Source: Amycolatopsis coloradensis (lineage in GTDB: Bacteria; Actinomycetota; Actinomycetes; Mycobacteriales; Pseudonocardiaceae). From it: DNA of 33,256 bases. Made by a program: the position numbers and the translations under genes. Every line of letters begins with the position of its first letter. The stretch's first letter is position 1. The stretch covers positions 8,145,403 through 8,178,658 of the forward strand of contig NZ_CP150484.1 in NCBI RefSeq assembly GCF_037997115.1, given 5' to 3'. Of the stretch, positions 23,638-31,489 are shown one piece after another. The notes under the pieces are model-generated. The model saw only the letters and a program-made list of their open reading frames with translations, had not been told where the DNA came from and searched no databases.

Positions 23638-24792
23638 TCAGATCCCCACGTAGTTCTCGGCGAAGAAGTCTTGGTGCGCGCGGGAAACCCGCAGGCTCTC
23701 CAGCCGCGCGTCCCGCAAAGCTCGCTGGAAGACGGCCTCGTCGTCGTATCCGGCGGGGCCGTGCAGAAGGTTGATCATCCAGAGGGAGAACTCCTGCGCG
23801 CGCCAGATCCGCGGCAGGCAATCGGCGGAATAGCGCTCGAGTGCCGCCGTGTCGCTCTCGGTGTGGGCCTTGATCAACGCGTGCGCGAGGATCTCGGCCT
23901 CCATCAACGCCAGATTCGCGCCCTTGGCCGCGGCGGGGCTGATCAAGCTCGCCGCGTCCCCCGCGAGGAACAGGTTCCCCCGCTGGATCGTGTCCATCAC
24001 CCGCGACGCCATGTCCACGATCCGGCGCTCGATGATGGCGCCGCGTTTGAGCTCGCCGTAGCGGTCGGCCCGCATCCGCAGGTGCAGTTCGTCCCAGATC
24101 CGGTCGTCTCCCCAGTTCTCCGGGTCCTCGCCACGCGGTACTTCGAGGTAATAGCGCGTCACCGTCGACGTCCTGGCCATATGCCCGGCGAATCCGCGTT
24201 CGTGGATCGCGTAGCCGATCGCGGACATACTCGGCGGCGCCTCGGCGAGGATCGCGAGCCACGAGATGTCGTGGTCACGCCGGAAGACCCGGGCGGGCAC
24301 GGATCTCAGCGAGATCCCGCGCCTGCCGTCGCAACCGGCGATGTACTTGGCACGCAAGAGAAGATCGTCGGCGATCACCGTCGCGTCCATCCCCGACACC
24401 GAGGTGACCTCGGTGTCGAACCTGATCTCCCCGCCGCGGGCGAGGAATTCCGCGATCAGATCGGTGACCAGGAACTGCTGCGGATAGACGGTGTGCACCT
24501 CGCCGTTCCCGAGTTCGCCGTACTTGAGCTCGAATTCGGCCTGATCATGACGAAAGGCGCAGGTGTCGTGCCTCAGGCCTTTCTCGAACAGCCCCTCGGC
24601 GAGCCCGTTCTCGGTGAGCACACGGACGCTGTTCGCGGCGAGAAACCCCGCCCTGGCCCGGTTTTCGACATGGTCACGGCTCCGGCGCTCGAGGATCATG
24701 CAGTCGATTCCGGCGGCGCGTAACAGGTTTCCCAGCACGAGCCCCGCCGGACCTGCCCCCACGATCACCACGTCGGCATCGATCTTTCCCAC
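23638..24792 (-). CDS. pobA: PobA-like 4-hydroxybenzoate 3-monooxygenase (FAD-dependent)
   Basis: Group A flavoprotein hydroxylase of 384 residues that would convert 4-hydroxybenzoate to protocatechuate using NAD(P)H and oxygen. The FAD motif VVIVGAGPAGLVLGNLL begins at residue 8. IAGCDGRRGISLRSVPA and LFLAGDAASLISPAAAKGANLA follow, and the C-terminus is AENYVGI. Compared with Pseudomonas PobA as I remember it, the Tyr201, Arg214, Tyr222, Pro293 and Tyr385 positions are kept, Ser212 is Met, and Thr294 is Ala. The substrate may therefore be 4-hydroxybenzoate or a close analogue. GTG 24792 is chosen because the FAD domain begins there; the frame stays open 16 codons further. No protocatechuate dioxygenase genes are adjacent. 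Confidence 0.82.
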   Translation of the reverse strand: MGKIDADVVIVGAGPAGLVLGNLLRAAGIDCMILERRSRDHVENRARAGFLAANSVRVLTENGLAEGLFEKGLRHDTCAFRHDQAEFELKYGELGNGEVHTVYPQQFLVTDLIAEFLARGGEIRFDTEVTSVSGMDATVIADDLLLRAKYIAGCDGRRGISLRSVPARVFRRDHDISWLAILAEAPPSMSAIGYAIHERGFAGHMARTSTVTRYYLEVPRGEDPENWGDDRIWDELHLRMRADRYGELKRGAIIERRIVDMASRVMDTIQRGNLFLAGDAASLISPAAAKGANLALMEAEILAHALIKAHTESDTAALERYSADCLPRIWRAQEFSLWMINLLHGPAGYDDEAVFQRALRDARLESLRVSRAHQDFFAENYVGI

Positions 24793-24864
24793 GAAAGCCC
24801 CCAGTACCTTCGCCCGCCCCCAGTGCGGTCCAAGGTACACAAAACGCCGTGGCGTCGTGGGCGT

Positions 24865-25812
24865 TCAGTCCTCCTGGGCGCGCGCCCTCGCCCTGCGTTT
24901 CCCTTCGTGCATCGCCACGACGCGGGCGATCGGGATCGTGTGCCCTTGCTCGACGAGGTCGGCGGGCAGTGTCTGCGGCTCCGGCATCGCCTCGGCCCAC
25001 GGATCTTCGTCCCCCAGGAGACCCGGCGCCGTGTGGACGGTGAAATCGGCGGGGACCACGTTTTCGAGCTCGTCCCAGGCCACCGGGAACGACACCGTCA
25101 GCCCCGGCCGCAACCGGGGGCTGTACGCCGCCGCGACCGTGTTCCCGCCCGCCCGGGTCGAATCGAGGAACACCTTCCCTTCGCGGTCTTCCACGATGTA
25201 CGCGGTCGTCGCGACCGCCGGGTCGACCTGCTCCGCGCGGGCGGCGAGGGCGCGGGTCGCGGCCGCGACGTCTTCGAAACCTTGTCCCGGCGTCAGCGGG
25301 ACGAAGATGTGCACGCCCTTGGAACCACTGGTCTTCACCGCTCCGGCGAGCCCGGAGTCGGCGAGGGCCTGCCGCACCAGCATCGCGGCCTTCACGACGT
25401 GGGCGAAATCGTCTCCGGCGGGCGGATCGAGGTCCAGCACCAGATGGGTCGGACCCGCGTCGGCGTCCACGGTCATCAGGGTCGGGTGGTATTCGACGGC
25501 GCGCTGGTTCGCGAACCACAGCAGCGTCCGGCGGTCGTCGCAGAGCGCGTACGACACCTGTCGTTTCGACCTCTCGGCCCACATTCCGTGCCGTTTGACC
25601 CAGCCGGGCGTGTATTTGGGCAGGTTCTTCTGCATGAACGGGTCCTGGCCGCGAAGGATGCGGATGACCGAAAGCGGCCTGTTCTCCAGAACCGGGAGAA
25701 TGCGGCCCGCGACGGCGTCCAGATAATCCACCAGGTCGCGTTTGGTCGCGCCCTCGAACAACGGCTGGTCGAGGTTGGTCAGCTTGACGCCGTCACGCTC
25801 CTCATCGCTCAT
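24865..25812 (-). CDS. Stand-alone LigD-type polymerase domain (NHEJ primase/polymerase)
   Basis: Archaeo-eukaryotic-primase-type polymerase of 315 residues, the polymerase module of bacterial non-homologous end joining, without ligase or nuclease domains. Early residues KLTNLDQPLFEGATKRDLVDYL are typical. The catalytic metal motif DxD is THLVLDLDPPAG near residues 136-147, and the nucleotide site motif SGSKGVHIFVPL is near 170-181. RAGGNTVAAAYSPRLRPG and VSFPVAWDEL complete the pattern. It can fill gaps with ribonucleotides at broken ends. No Ku or ligase gene is in the window. ATG 25812 is chosen; GTG 25830 is possible. No clear ribosome binding site. The C-terminus is strongly basic. Confidence 0.88.
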   Translation of the reverse strand: MSDEERDGVKLTNLDQPLFEGATKRDLVDYLDAVAGRILPVLENRPLSVIRILRGQDPFMQKNLPKYTPGWVKRHGMWAERSKRQVSYALCDDRRTLLWFANQRAVEYHPTLMTVDADAGPTHLVLDLDPPAGDDFAHVVKAAMLVRQALADSGLAGAVKTSGSKGVHIFVPLTPGQGFEDVAAATRALAARAEQVDPAVATTAYIVEDREGKVFLDSTRAGGNTVAAAYSPRLRPGLTVSFPVAWDELENVVPADFTVHTAPGLLGDEDPWAEAMPEPQTLPADLVEQGHTIPIARVVAMHEGKRRARARAQED

Positions 25813-25834
25813 GAGGTGAGCGTGGCACATAAAA

Positions 25835-25875
25835 TCTCGTGAGTGGTAGTGACGGCGTCACTACCACTCACGAGA
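25835..25875 (-). terminator. Perfect 19-base hairpin ending the LPMO transcript
   Basis: Arms 25835-25853 and 25857-25875 pair perfectly around GGC. Eight bases after the LPMO stop, on the minus strand the stem is followed by TTTT, so it fits an intrinsic terminator. The stem contains GAGTGGTA, shared with the hairpin at 30826-30869, so it is also a repeat-family member. Confidence 0.7.
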
Positions 25876-25883
25876 GCCGGCAC

Positions 25884-26399
25884 CTAGCCGATGTTGGCGT
25901 CGATGCAGGCGTAGAAGGCGTTCGCCGTGTCGTAGACGTTCCAGCGGGCGAGGATCTTGTGCCGCCCGCTCTGCTGCAGGTTCACGCTGTGGGTGACCGT
26001 GGCACCCGGCTGCGCGCCACCGTCGTTGAAGCTGGCGACCTTGGCGCCGTCGACGAAGTATTCCCAAGTGCTGGTGCGGTGGCGAGCCGTCAGCGTCCAC
26101 CGGAACGTGGTGGTACGGCCGAGGGAATGCACCTTCCAGCCCTTGCTGTCGTCGTTGAGGTCCGCGAAACGCCCGACACCGCCGTTACAGCTCATGAGAC
26201 CCTTGGGGCCCTCGACACTTTGCGGCTCCCATTTGATGGAGCCACAGGAAACCGTGTTCTGCGCGCACTGCGCCTGCCTGCTCGCAGGCGAGGAAACGTA
26301 ACCGTGCGCGTTGGCGGTGCCCGCCGGGATCGCGACCAGAGCCGCCGGCACCATCGCCGCACCTGCCGCCAGGGTCAAAAGCCGTCGTTTGAAGCTCAT
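25884..26399 (-). CDS. Secreted AA10 lytic polysaccharide monooxygenase (chitin-active type)
   Basis: Secreted copper enzyme of 171 residues that would cleave chitin or cellulose oxidatively. The signal peptide covers residues 1-31 (MSFKRR..., ending TANA), leaving His32 as mature residue 1. With His107 (TARHRTSTWEYF) it forms the copper histidine brace. The C-terminal HKILARWNVYDTANAFYACIDANIG holds the axial Phe region and matches single-domain AA10 proteins. There is no extra binding module. Cysteines 45, 52, 71 and one near the C-terminus probably pair. The ATG at 26399 follows GGGGTAGG. A perfect DasR-type box 115 bases upstream suggests induction by chitin breakdown products, which supports chitin as substrate. 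Confidence 0.93.
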   Translation of the reverse strand: MSFKRRLLTLAAGAAMVPAALVAIPAGTANAHGYVSSPASRQAQCAQNTVSCGSIKWEPQSVEGPKGLMSCNGGVGRFADLNDDSKGWKVHSLGRTTTFRWTLTARHRTSTWEYFVDGAKVASFNDGGAQPGATVTHSVNLQQSGRHKILARWNVYDTANAFYACIDANIG

Positions 26400-26513
26400 G
26401 CCTACCCCTTTCCCATCTCTACACCCACCGCGGACTCGAGATTCCTGGGTCACAGCGAGCGAAATACCAATGAAGGTCGGGACACATCCGCCGAAGCGCC
26501 GAGCAGGCGAATG

Positions 26514-26525
26514 TGGTCTAGACCA
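26514..26525. promoter_or_regulatory. DasR-responsive element (dre) TGGTCTAGACCA
   Basis: A perfect 12-base palindrome identical to the core of the dre consensus known from Streptomyces. It lies 115 bases upstream of the LPMO start in a 211-base gap. A second, weaker TGGTTCAGAC half-match follows at about 26531. GlcNAc-phosphate-responsive GntR-type DasR would repress LPMO transcription here. Confidence 0.75.
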
Positions 26526-26610
26526 TAATTGGTTCAGACGACTCGGTCAAGAGTAACCAACCGGGCACTTGGAGTCGTGAAGATCGAACAGGGGTTGTCA
26601 AGCCGGACGT

Positions 26611-29223
26611 TCAGCCCGCACCCAAACAGACGAACGGTCGCCGGAACGGATCAACGGCGATGGTGTCCGCCAAGGCCGTCGCCGGTCCGGCCCCTTCGGC
26701 GAGTCCGCGGTGGTAATCGTCCATCGCGGCCGCCGCGGCCTCGTCACCGACTCGGCTCAACGGCGCGATCACCGTCCGCGAACCGCTCGCGAGCAACGCG
26801 CTGGCGAAACCGAGAACCTCGTCGCCGGGCCGGATCCGGTTCAGCGCCAGTTCACAGGCCGCGAAGACGACTTGCGCCGGAGGCTGCGCGAGCCCGGCCA
26901 TCTCGTGCGCGAAAAGCGCGCCGTCGGCCAGTTCCAGCCGGGAGAACAAGGCGTTCTCGGGTTCGTGCGCGCCGTGCGCGGCGATGTGCGCGAGCTTCGC
27001 GCCGTCCAGCGCACGCAAGACGGAGGACACGGTCGCGTCGGCCCCGGCCAGCGTATGCGCGGACCGGTAGTGCGGGGCGAGTTTGTCCAGCTCACCCCTG
27101 GTCCCGACGAGGCCGGGCCCGCGGACGAGGACGACCTTCCGCGCGCGGGGCATCGCCGAGCGCTCCGCGCCCAGCCACGCCGTCGCCGAGGGAGCCACGA
27201 CGATCGGCCGTGACCGCAGCGCCGGCAGCACTCCCCAAGGAACGGCGAACAACGGGCCGGTCGGCACGACGACCAGACCGCGGTCCCCGAGCAGCGCTTC
27301 GAGCGGCCGGATCAGCTGGCTGTCCAGCCGTTCGGCCTGTTTGCGCGCCGAAGCGAGCACCGACCGGACCAGCGGCGCCGGCAACCGATCCGGCGCGAGG
27401 GCGTCGAGATCGACGTTCAGCATCCGCGCGGACTCCGCCGCCCGCTCGGCCGAACCGAGCCGCACCAGTTCGCACCGTCCGCCGACGACCACCATCGCCA
27501 CCAGGTCGTCCCCCGACGACGCGAAACTCACCAGCGCGCGTTCGCCCAGCTCGCCGGCCACCTCGGCGAGCCGCGCGACCGGCCGCGGCCTGCCCCAGCG
27601 GCCCGTATGCCACCCGAGCCGATGCGCCTCGCGCAACCGCTCGGCGTGCTTGGAACGCAACGCCGCCGTCGGATGCCCGTCGTGCTGTGCCTGGTGGATC
27701 GCCTGATCGAGCCCCCGGACCTCACCGACCCGCTCGGCGAGCTCCGGATCGGCCGCGACAACAGGTTCGTACCGGTAACTTTGCGCGCGGGTCCGCTCCG
27801 TCCAGCCGAACAACCGGGCCGCGTCGGCGCGCTCCAGCACGATCTTGACGGCCAGATCCGCCAGCTCCCTGCCGTGCAGCGCCGTCCCGGACACCAGCTC
27901 GATGCCGCCCATCCGATCACGGACGCGGTCGAGTTCGGTGAGCCCGGCCCGGATCTCGGCCAGCGCCCTGCTCTTGTCGCCCTCGGCCACCGCGAGTTCC
28001 GCACGGCAAAGCCTGCGCAACATCCGATAATCGACGGAGGTCAGCCGCCCCGGCCGCGGAATCCGTTCGAGCAACTCGGCCGCACGCTTGCGTTTTCCCT
28101 TGCGCAGCTCGACCCGGACTGCCAGCATCCGCGCCAGCGCCGCCTGATCGGCGAGCCGCGGCATCGGCATCGCGTTCGCCGCGCGCAGCGCGCGAGACGT
28201 CAAGGCCGGCGGGATCACGTTGGTGCGCAAGGCTTCCTGCACGTCGGCACGGAGGCCGACGATGGTCGCGTTGGCGACGCAGGTCTGGCAGCCCCACCGC
28301 AGCATCCTGCGGCGTGCGGACGCGGCGTACGAACGGGCGAGTTCGAGATCATCGCTCATCAGCGCCGCCGACGCGCGATACAGCTCCACGTCGGCGAGAT
28401 CACGGGTGATACTGGTCTGCTCGTGCATCACCAACAGCACATCGTCGAGGTGCCCCGCGGCCTCTTCGGCCAGTCCCGCGGCGAGCAGCGCCTTTCCTTG
28501 CTCGAGACGCAGGAGCGGATGGATCTCGACGTCGAGCGCCCGGTAGATCTTTTCACTTTCTCCGTAGAGCCGAAGTGCGACGGGGACGTTCCCGATCCTC
28601 AGTTCGAGCGAACCGAGAGGTCGCCGCGCATCCGCCGCCTGCTGCCGCAGTTCGTACTTCTCCGCGATGTCCATCGCCCTAGCAAGGTCCTCGCGAGCCC
28701 GGCCCACATCGCCCAACCGCGTATACGCGAGCCCGCGGGTGATCATCGTGCCCAGGAACGGGCCGAGCAGGGGGACCGGGTCGGGCGTCGAAGCGAGCAC
28801 GAATTCCTTGTGCTCGATCGAGGCGTCGAAGTAGGCGATACCTTCTTCGTTTCTGCCCACCGCCATGAGCATGAGCCCGTAATTGTGATCGATGGCGCCG
28901 CTCAGTTCCGCACGCAGTTTCGGGTCGCCGATCCCGTCGAGCAGTGACCGCACCTCGTCGAGTTCGACGAGACCGGCGGCGACCTCGCCCCCGGTCTCCG
29001 TGCCGAGCGCGACGAGCGAATTCGTGAGCCGGATACGAGCGGACGACCATTCCCACCGGGTGGGTTCATCGTCCGGATCGACCGAGTCGAGCACCGACAT
29101 GCCACGGTGGAGGAGCTTCAAGCCCTCACGCGGCCGCCCCGAGCAGACCGCGTCGACCCCCGCCCGCTGCAGGGCACGTGCCTTGTCGATGGCCTCGGCC
29201 ACCCCGAGTTCTGTTACGACCAC
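26611..29223 (-). CDS. TPR-CHAT domain protein (caspase-like peptidase)
   Basis: Large cytoplasmic protein of 870 residues. Residues 1 to about 480 are helical repeats of TPR type, for example LQRAGVDAVCSGRPREGLKLLHRG and LGSLELRIGNVPVALRLYGESEKIYRAL. The C-terminal third is a CHAT domain, a caspase relative. The dyad is visible: His about 750 in LAHIAAHGAH and Cys about 790 in PAQVVFAACELAL. LLASGSRTVIAPLSRVGDEAAAAAM is the usual following segment. TPRs are likely to recognise a partner or substrate. The GTG at 29223 has no good Shine-Dalgarno. The small Cys/His-rich gene 89 bases upstream on the same strand is a candidate partner. Homologous TPR-CHAT proteases occur in bacterial defence and regulated-proteolysis systems; function here is unknown. 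Confidence 0.87.
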   Translation of the reverse strand: MVVTELGVAEAIDKARALQRAGVDAVCSGRPREGLKLLHRGMSVLDSVDPDDEPTRWEWSSARIRLTNSLVALGTETGGEVAAGLVELDEVRSLLDGIGDPKLRAELSGAIDHNYGLMLMAVGRNEEGIAYFDASIEHKEFVLASTPDPVPLLGPFLGTMITRGLAYTRLGDVGRAREDLARAMDIAEKYELRQQAADARRPLGSLELRIGNVPVALRLYGESEKIYRALDVEIHPLLRLEQGKALLAAGLAEEAAGHLDDVLLVMHEQTSITRDLADVELYRASAALMSDDLELARSYAASARRRMLRWGCQTCVANATIVGLRADVQEALRTNVIPPALTSRALRAANAMPMPRLADQAALARMLAVRVELRKGKRKRAAELLERIPRPGRLTSVDYRMLRRLCRAELAVAEGDKSRALAEIRAGLTELDRVRDRMGGIELVSGTALHGRELADLAVKIVLERADAARLFGWTERTRAQSYRYEPVVAADPELAERVGEVRGLDQAIHQAQHDGHPTAALRSKHAERLREAHRLGWHTGRWGRPRPVARLAEVAGELGERALVSFASSGDDLVAMVVVGGRCELVRLGSAERAAESARMLNVDLDALAPDRLPAPLVRSVLASARKQAERLDSQLIRPLEALLGDRGLVVVPTGPLFAVPWGVLPALRSRPIVVAPSATAWLGAERSAMPRARKVVLVRGPGLVGTRGELDKLAPHYRSAHTLAGADATVSSVLRALDGAKLAHIAAHGAHEPENALFSRLELADGALFAHEMAGLAQPPAQVVFAACELALNRIRPGDEVLGFASALLASGSRTVIAPLSRVGDEAAAAAMDDYHRGLAEGAGPATALADTIAVDPFRRPFVCLGAG

Positions 29224-29312
29224 TGATCTATGACAGCACAGCCGGTAGCCGAAAGACCGCCGCTCGTCAGGGAATGCCCCAACGAGCGGCCGAAGTCTTC
29301 CGGCTCATCCGG

Positions 29313-29486
29313 TCAAGGCGCCGGAGGCGGGGTCTGGATGCAGCCGCCCGAGCATTCCAGCAGCTTGTCGCGGTAATGCTCACAGTCCGGACTGTGCTCG
29401 TGCTGCGGCAGGTCGGGCTTGGGCTGAGCCGGGTCGACCGGCTCCTCCTCGCCGATGGGGTCCTTGACGTCCGTAGGCGTCGACAT
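29313..29486 (-). CDS. Small Cys/His-rich protein upstream of the CHAT gene
   Basis: Protein of 57 residues starting MSTPTDVKDPIGEEEPVDP, with an acidic Pro-rich first half. The second half is HEHSPDCEHYRDKLLECSGG, then CIQTPPPAP. Three Cys and three His could bind a metal or form a disulfide. The ATG at 29486 follows GGAGGAGA by seven bases, the best ribosome binding site in this stretch, which makes translation likely. It precedes the CHAT gene by 89 bases on the same strand. No known family recognised. It could be a CHAT substrate, an inhibitor or an unrelated small protein. Confidence 0.6.
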   Translation of the reverse strand: MSTPTDVKDPIGEEEPVDPAQPKPDLPQHEHSPDCEHYRDKLLECSGGCIQTPPPAP

Positions 29487-29852
29487 TTGACGATCTCCTC
29501 CCCTGATGATCTTTCTTTGTCGTACCAGGCAGCCTCGATTACGACGGCCCCCCTCTGTCGCAGGCCCTCTTCCTGCGAACGGGGCAATAGTGCCACAACG
29601 GAGCAATGATCGGGAGCGATTACCTACACTGAGTCATCGTCGGCACCCAAAAGGGGGACGCCTGGTTAGCAAGCCTCACGATCTCCGCCGAATGGCCGCG
29701 CCACCCCACGCGAAGACGGGAATCGAGATCATCCCACTGCGCCATCCGGCCTAAGATCCAAACTTCTTGTGTCACAAGGGTTTCCGGCCGGGATGCCGGG
29801 GAACTCACAACCTGTCGGGGGTTCACCGGCGAAATATCCGGAGGAGATAACG
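29487..29852. other. 366-base intergenic region between divergent genes
   Basis: Divergent promoter space between the small Cys/His gene and the membrane-anchored small protein. It holds CTTGTGTCACAAG (29766-29778), a 13-base palindrome of operator type, and a possible -10 TAAGAT at about 29752. A minus-strand frame of 41 codons (29620-29745, beginning MAQWDDLDSRLRVGW) looks protein-like but has only a weak ribosome binding site. I do not call it a gene. Confidence 0.4.
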
Positions 29853-30485
29853 ATGCCCACGTGGTTGGTCATCATCATCGTCATCGCCGCGATCCTTGTG
29901 GTGGGCGCGGCCGCTTGGTTCATCGTCGCGGAGCAGCGCAGGCGGCGATTGCGAGAGACATTCGGTCCCGAATACGACCGGGCGGTCGAGGAACACGAAA
30001 ACCCGAGGGAAGCCGAACGTGAGCTTTCGTCGCGGGTGAAACGACATTCGGATCTCGACATCCGGCCGCTGCCGGAGACCACAAAGGACCGGTACGCCCA
30101 GGAATGGGCGCTGATCCAGGAACAGTTCGTCGACCGTCCGTCCGGCGCCGTCGTCGAAGCGGACCGGGTGCTGGTCTCCTTGATGGCCGAGCGCGGATAC
30201 CCGACCGAGGGGTACGACCAGCAGGTCGCGGATCTGTCCGTCCGGCACGCGAACGCGTTGCGGCACTACCGCGCCGGACACGACACGCTGGTGCGCCAGC
30301 GGGAATCCGAAATGTCCACAGAGGACATGCGCGAAGCGATGAAGCACTACCGCGAAGTGTTCGAAGATCTGTTGACCGATGCCGGCGAAGGAGCGGAAAC
30401 CCATGGAAAGCAGGCCCCCGGAAACCGAGGGAACGGAACGCGTCGCGGGGACGACGGATCGGCCCGGCGAGGAACCGACCGCTGA
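29853..30485 (+). CDS. Membrane-anchored protein with EAD/STEDxR domain (copy 1)
   Basis: Protein of 210 residues. An N-terminal membrane anchor (residues 4-26, WLVIIIVIAAILVVGAAAWF) is followed by RRRR, so the rest is cytoplasmic. The domain at about 80-178 runs QEWALIQEQFVDRPSGAVVEADRVL..., then STEDMREAMKHYREVFEDLL, and is repeated in the next gene. The basic Gly-rich tail (GNGTRRGDDGSARRGTDR) is translated from DNA that also encodes the start of the next protein in another frame. GGAGGAG precedes ATG 29853 by seven bases. Function unknown. The amphipathic helical domain suggests self-association or partner binding. Confidence 0.8.
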   Translation: MPTWLVIIIVIAAILVVGAAAWFIVAEQRRRRLRETFGPEYDRAVEEHENPREAERELSSRVKRHSDLDIRPLPETTKDRYAQEWALIQEQFVDRPSGAVVEADRVLVSLMAERGYPTEGYDQQVADLSVRHANALRHYRAGHDTLVRQRESEMSTEDMREAMKHYREVFEDLLTDAGEGAETHGKQAPGNRGNGTRRGDDGSARRGTDR

Positions 30486-30816
30486 CGGGCAGACCTTGAG
30501 CACCGAGGACTTGGTGGCCGCCGATTCCGAGCGCACCGAAGAAGACGAAGCGCAGGCATTGTTCGCCGACGCCGATGTCGACAGCTTCCGCGAAAGCTGG
30601 CAAGGCATCCAAACGGCCTTTGTGGACGATCCGCGGCGGGCGGTCAAGGAGGCCGACGAACTCGTCGCGGTCGTGATCCAGAACCTGGCCACGACGTTCG
30701 CGGACCACAAGAAGGAACTGGAATCCGCGTGGAGTCAGGGCGAACCGGCGACCGAAGACCTCCGGATCGCGCTGCGCCGCTACCGGTCGTTCTTCAACCA
30801 GTTGCTGAGCGCGTAG
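30403..30816 (+). CDS. Soluble paralog of the preceding EAD/STEDxR-domain protein (copy 2)
   Basis: Protein of 137 residues without membrane segment. A disordered acidic N-terminus of about 60 residues precedes a domain matching the upstream gene: ESWQGIQTAFVDDPRRAVKEADELV, then ATEDLRIALRRYRSFFNQLL. The ATG at 30403 has GAAGGAG seven bases upstream, and the gene overlaps the previous one by 83 bases in a different frame; ATG 30379 is possible. Tight overlap and shared domain suggest the two products interact, with copy 1 holding copy 2 at the membrane. No known function recognised. Confidence 0.78.
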   Translation: MESRPPETEGTERVAGTTDRPGEEPTADGQTLSTEDLVAADSERTEEDEAQALFADADVDSFRESWQGIQTAFVDDPRRAVKEADELVAVVIQNLATTFADHKKELESAWSQGEPATEDLRIALRRYRSFFNQLLSA

Positions 30817-30825
30817 GCCAAAGCG

Positions 30826-30869
30826 TCGTGAGTGGTAAGGACGGTTAGAACCGTCCTTACCACTCATGA
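30826..30869. terminator. Bidirectional hairpin between convergent genes
   Basis: An 18-base perfect stem (30829-30846 with 30849-30866), extended to 21 pairs with one G-T, around an AG loop. It stands between two convergent genes, ending ten bases after copy 2 and six bases before the DUF2269 stop. It shares TGAGTGGTA with the 25835-25875 hairpin. Confidence 0.7.
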
Positions 30870-30874
30870 GCCTT

Positions 30875-31333
30875 TCAGGCACCGGTGGTCGATCCGGGCC
30901 GCACGATCATCAGCACCGTCACCACGGCCCAGAGCAGATTGAACATCCCGGTGTACATCGCCACCCGCCCGGCGGTGACCGGCGCCGACGGCGGCTCCGC
31001 GTCCAGCGCGGCGAGGATCGCGTTCTGCCCCGGCAGGACCAGCAACGCCAGCACGCCGGCGGCCGCGGCGGTGAGCACGATCGACACGATCACCCACAGG
31101 TCACCGAACACCCGCATGCTGCCCGCCGTCGCCAGTCCGAAGAACGGCACCGCGAGACCGAAGATCGCGTAGACACGGCAGATCCGGTTGAGCGCGCGAA
31201 GCACGGACAGTCCGGAACCCGGCTCGGCGAAGGCCTTGCGCGCGGCGGCGGGGAACATGCTCGCCGCGACGGTGACCGGACCGACCGCGATGACGGCGGC
31301 GAGCACATGGAGAATCAAAAGGACTTTCGACAC
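30875..31333 (-). CDS. DUF2269-like integral membrane protein
   Basis: Membrane protein of 152 residues with four hydrophobic segments, near residues 3-26, 53-72, 78-102 and 128-146. It begins MSKVLLILHVLAAVIAVGPVTVAASMFP; the His and Pro in the first segment are typical of DUF2269-type proteins. The GTG at 31333 is used; no good ribosome binding site is evident. Function unknown. It is divergent from the ABC exporter and convergent with the small paralog pair. Confidence 0.7.
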   Translation of the reverse strand: MSKVLLILHVLAAVIAVGPVTVAASMFPAAARKAFAEPGSGLSVLRALNRICRVYAIFGLAVPFFGLATAGSMRVFGDLWVIVSIVLTAAAAGVLALLVLPGQNAILAALDAEPPSAPVTAGRVAMYTGMFNLLWAVVTVLMIVRPGSTTGA

Positions 31334-31489
31334 GCCACCGAGCCTATGATCGTCATCCGGGCCTCCGGTACCGGTGTTTTCGACAGATGTCGCAGGATTC
31401 CGGCCATCGGGCTACGTCCGGCGACGTACGCGGAGTGCCGCCTGTGAACGGATGTGGCGACGGCCTCACCCGGGACACCATTCGTCACC

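Noticed and set aside
27607..28947. 446-codon plus-strand frame opposite the CHAT gene
   Set aside because: Antisense shadow of a well-supported TPR-CHAT protein.
29620..29745. 41-codon minus-strand frame (MAQWDDLDSRLRVGW...) in the intergenic region
   Set aside because: Protein-like composition but a poor ribosome binding site and no recognised family; insufficient for a gene call.
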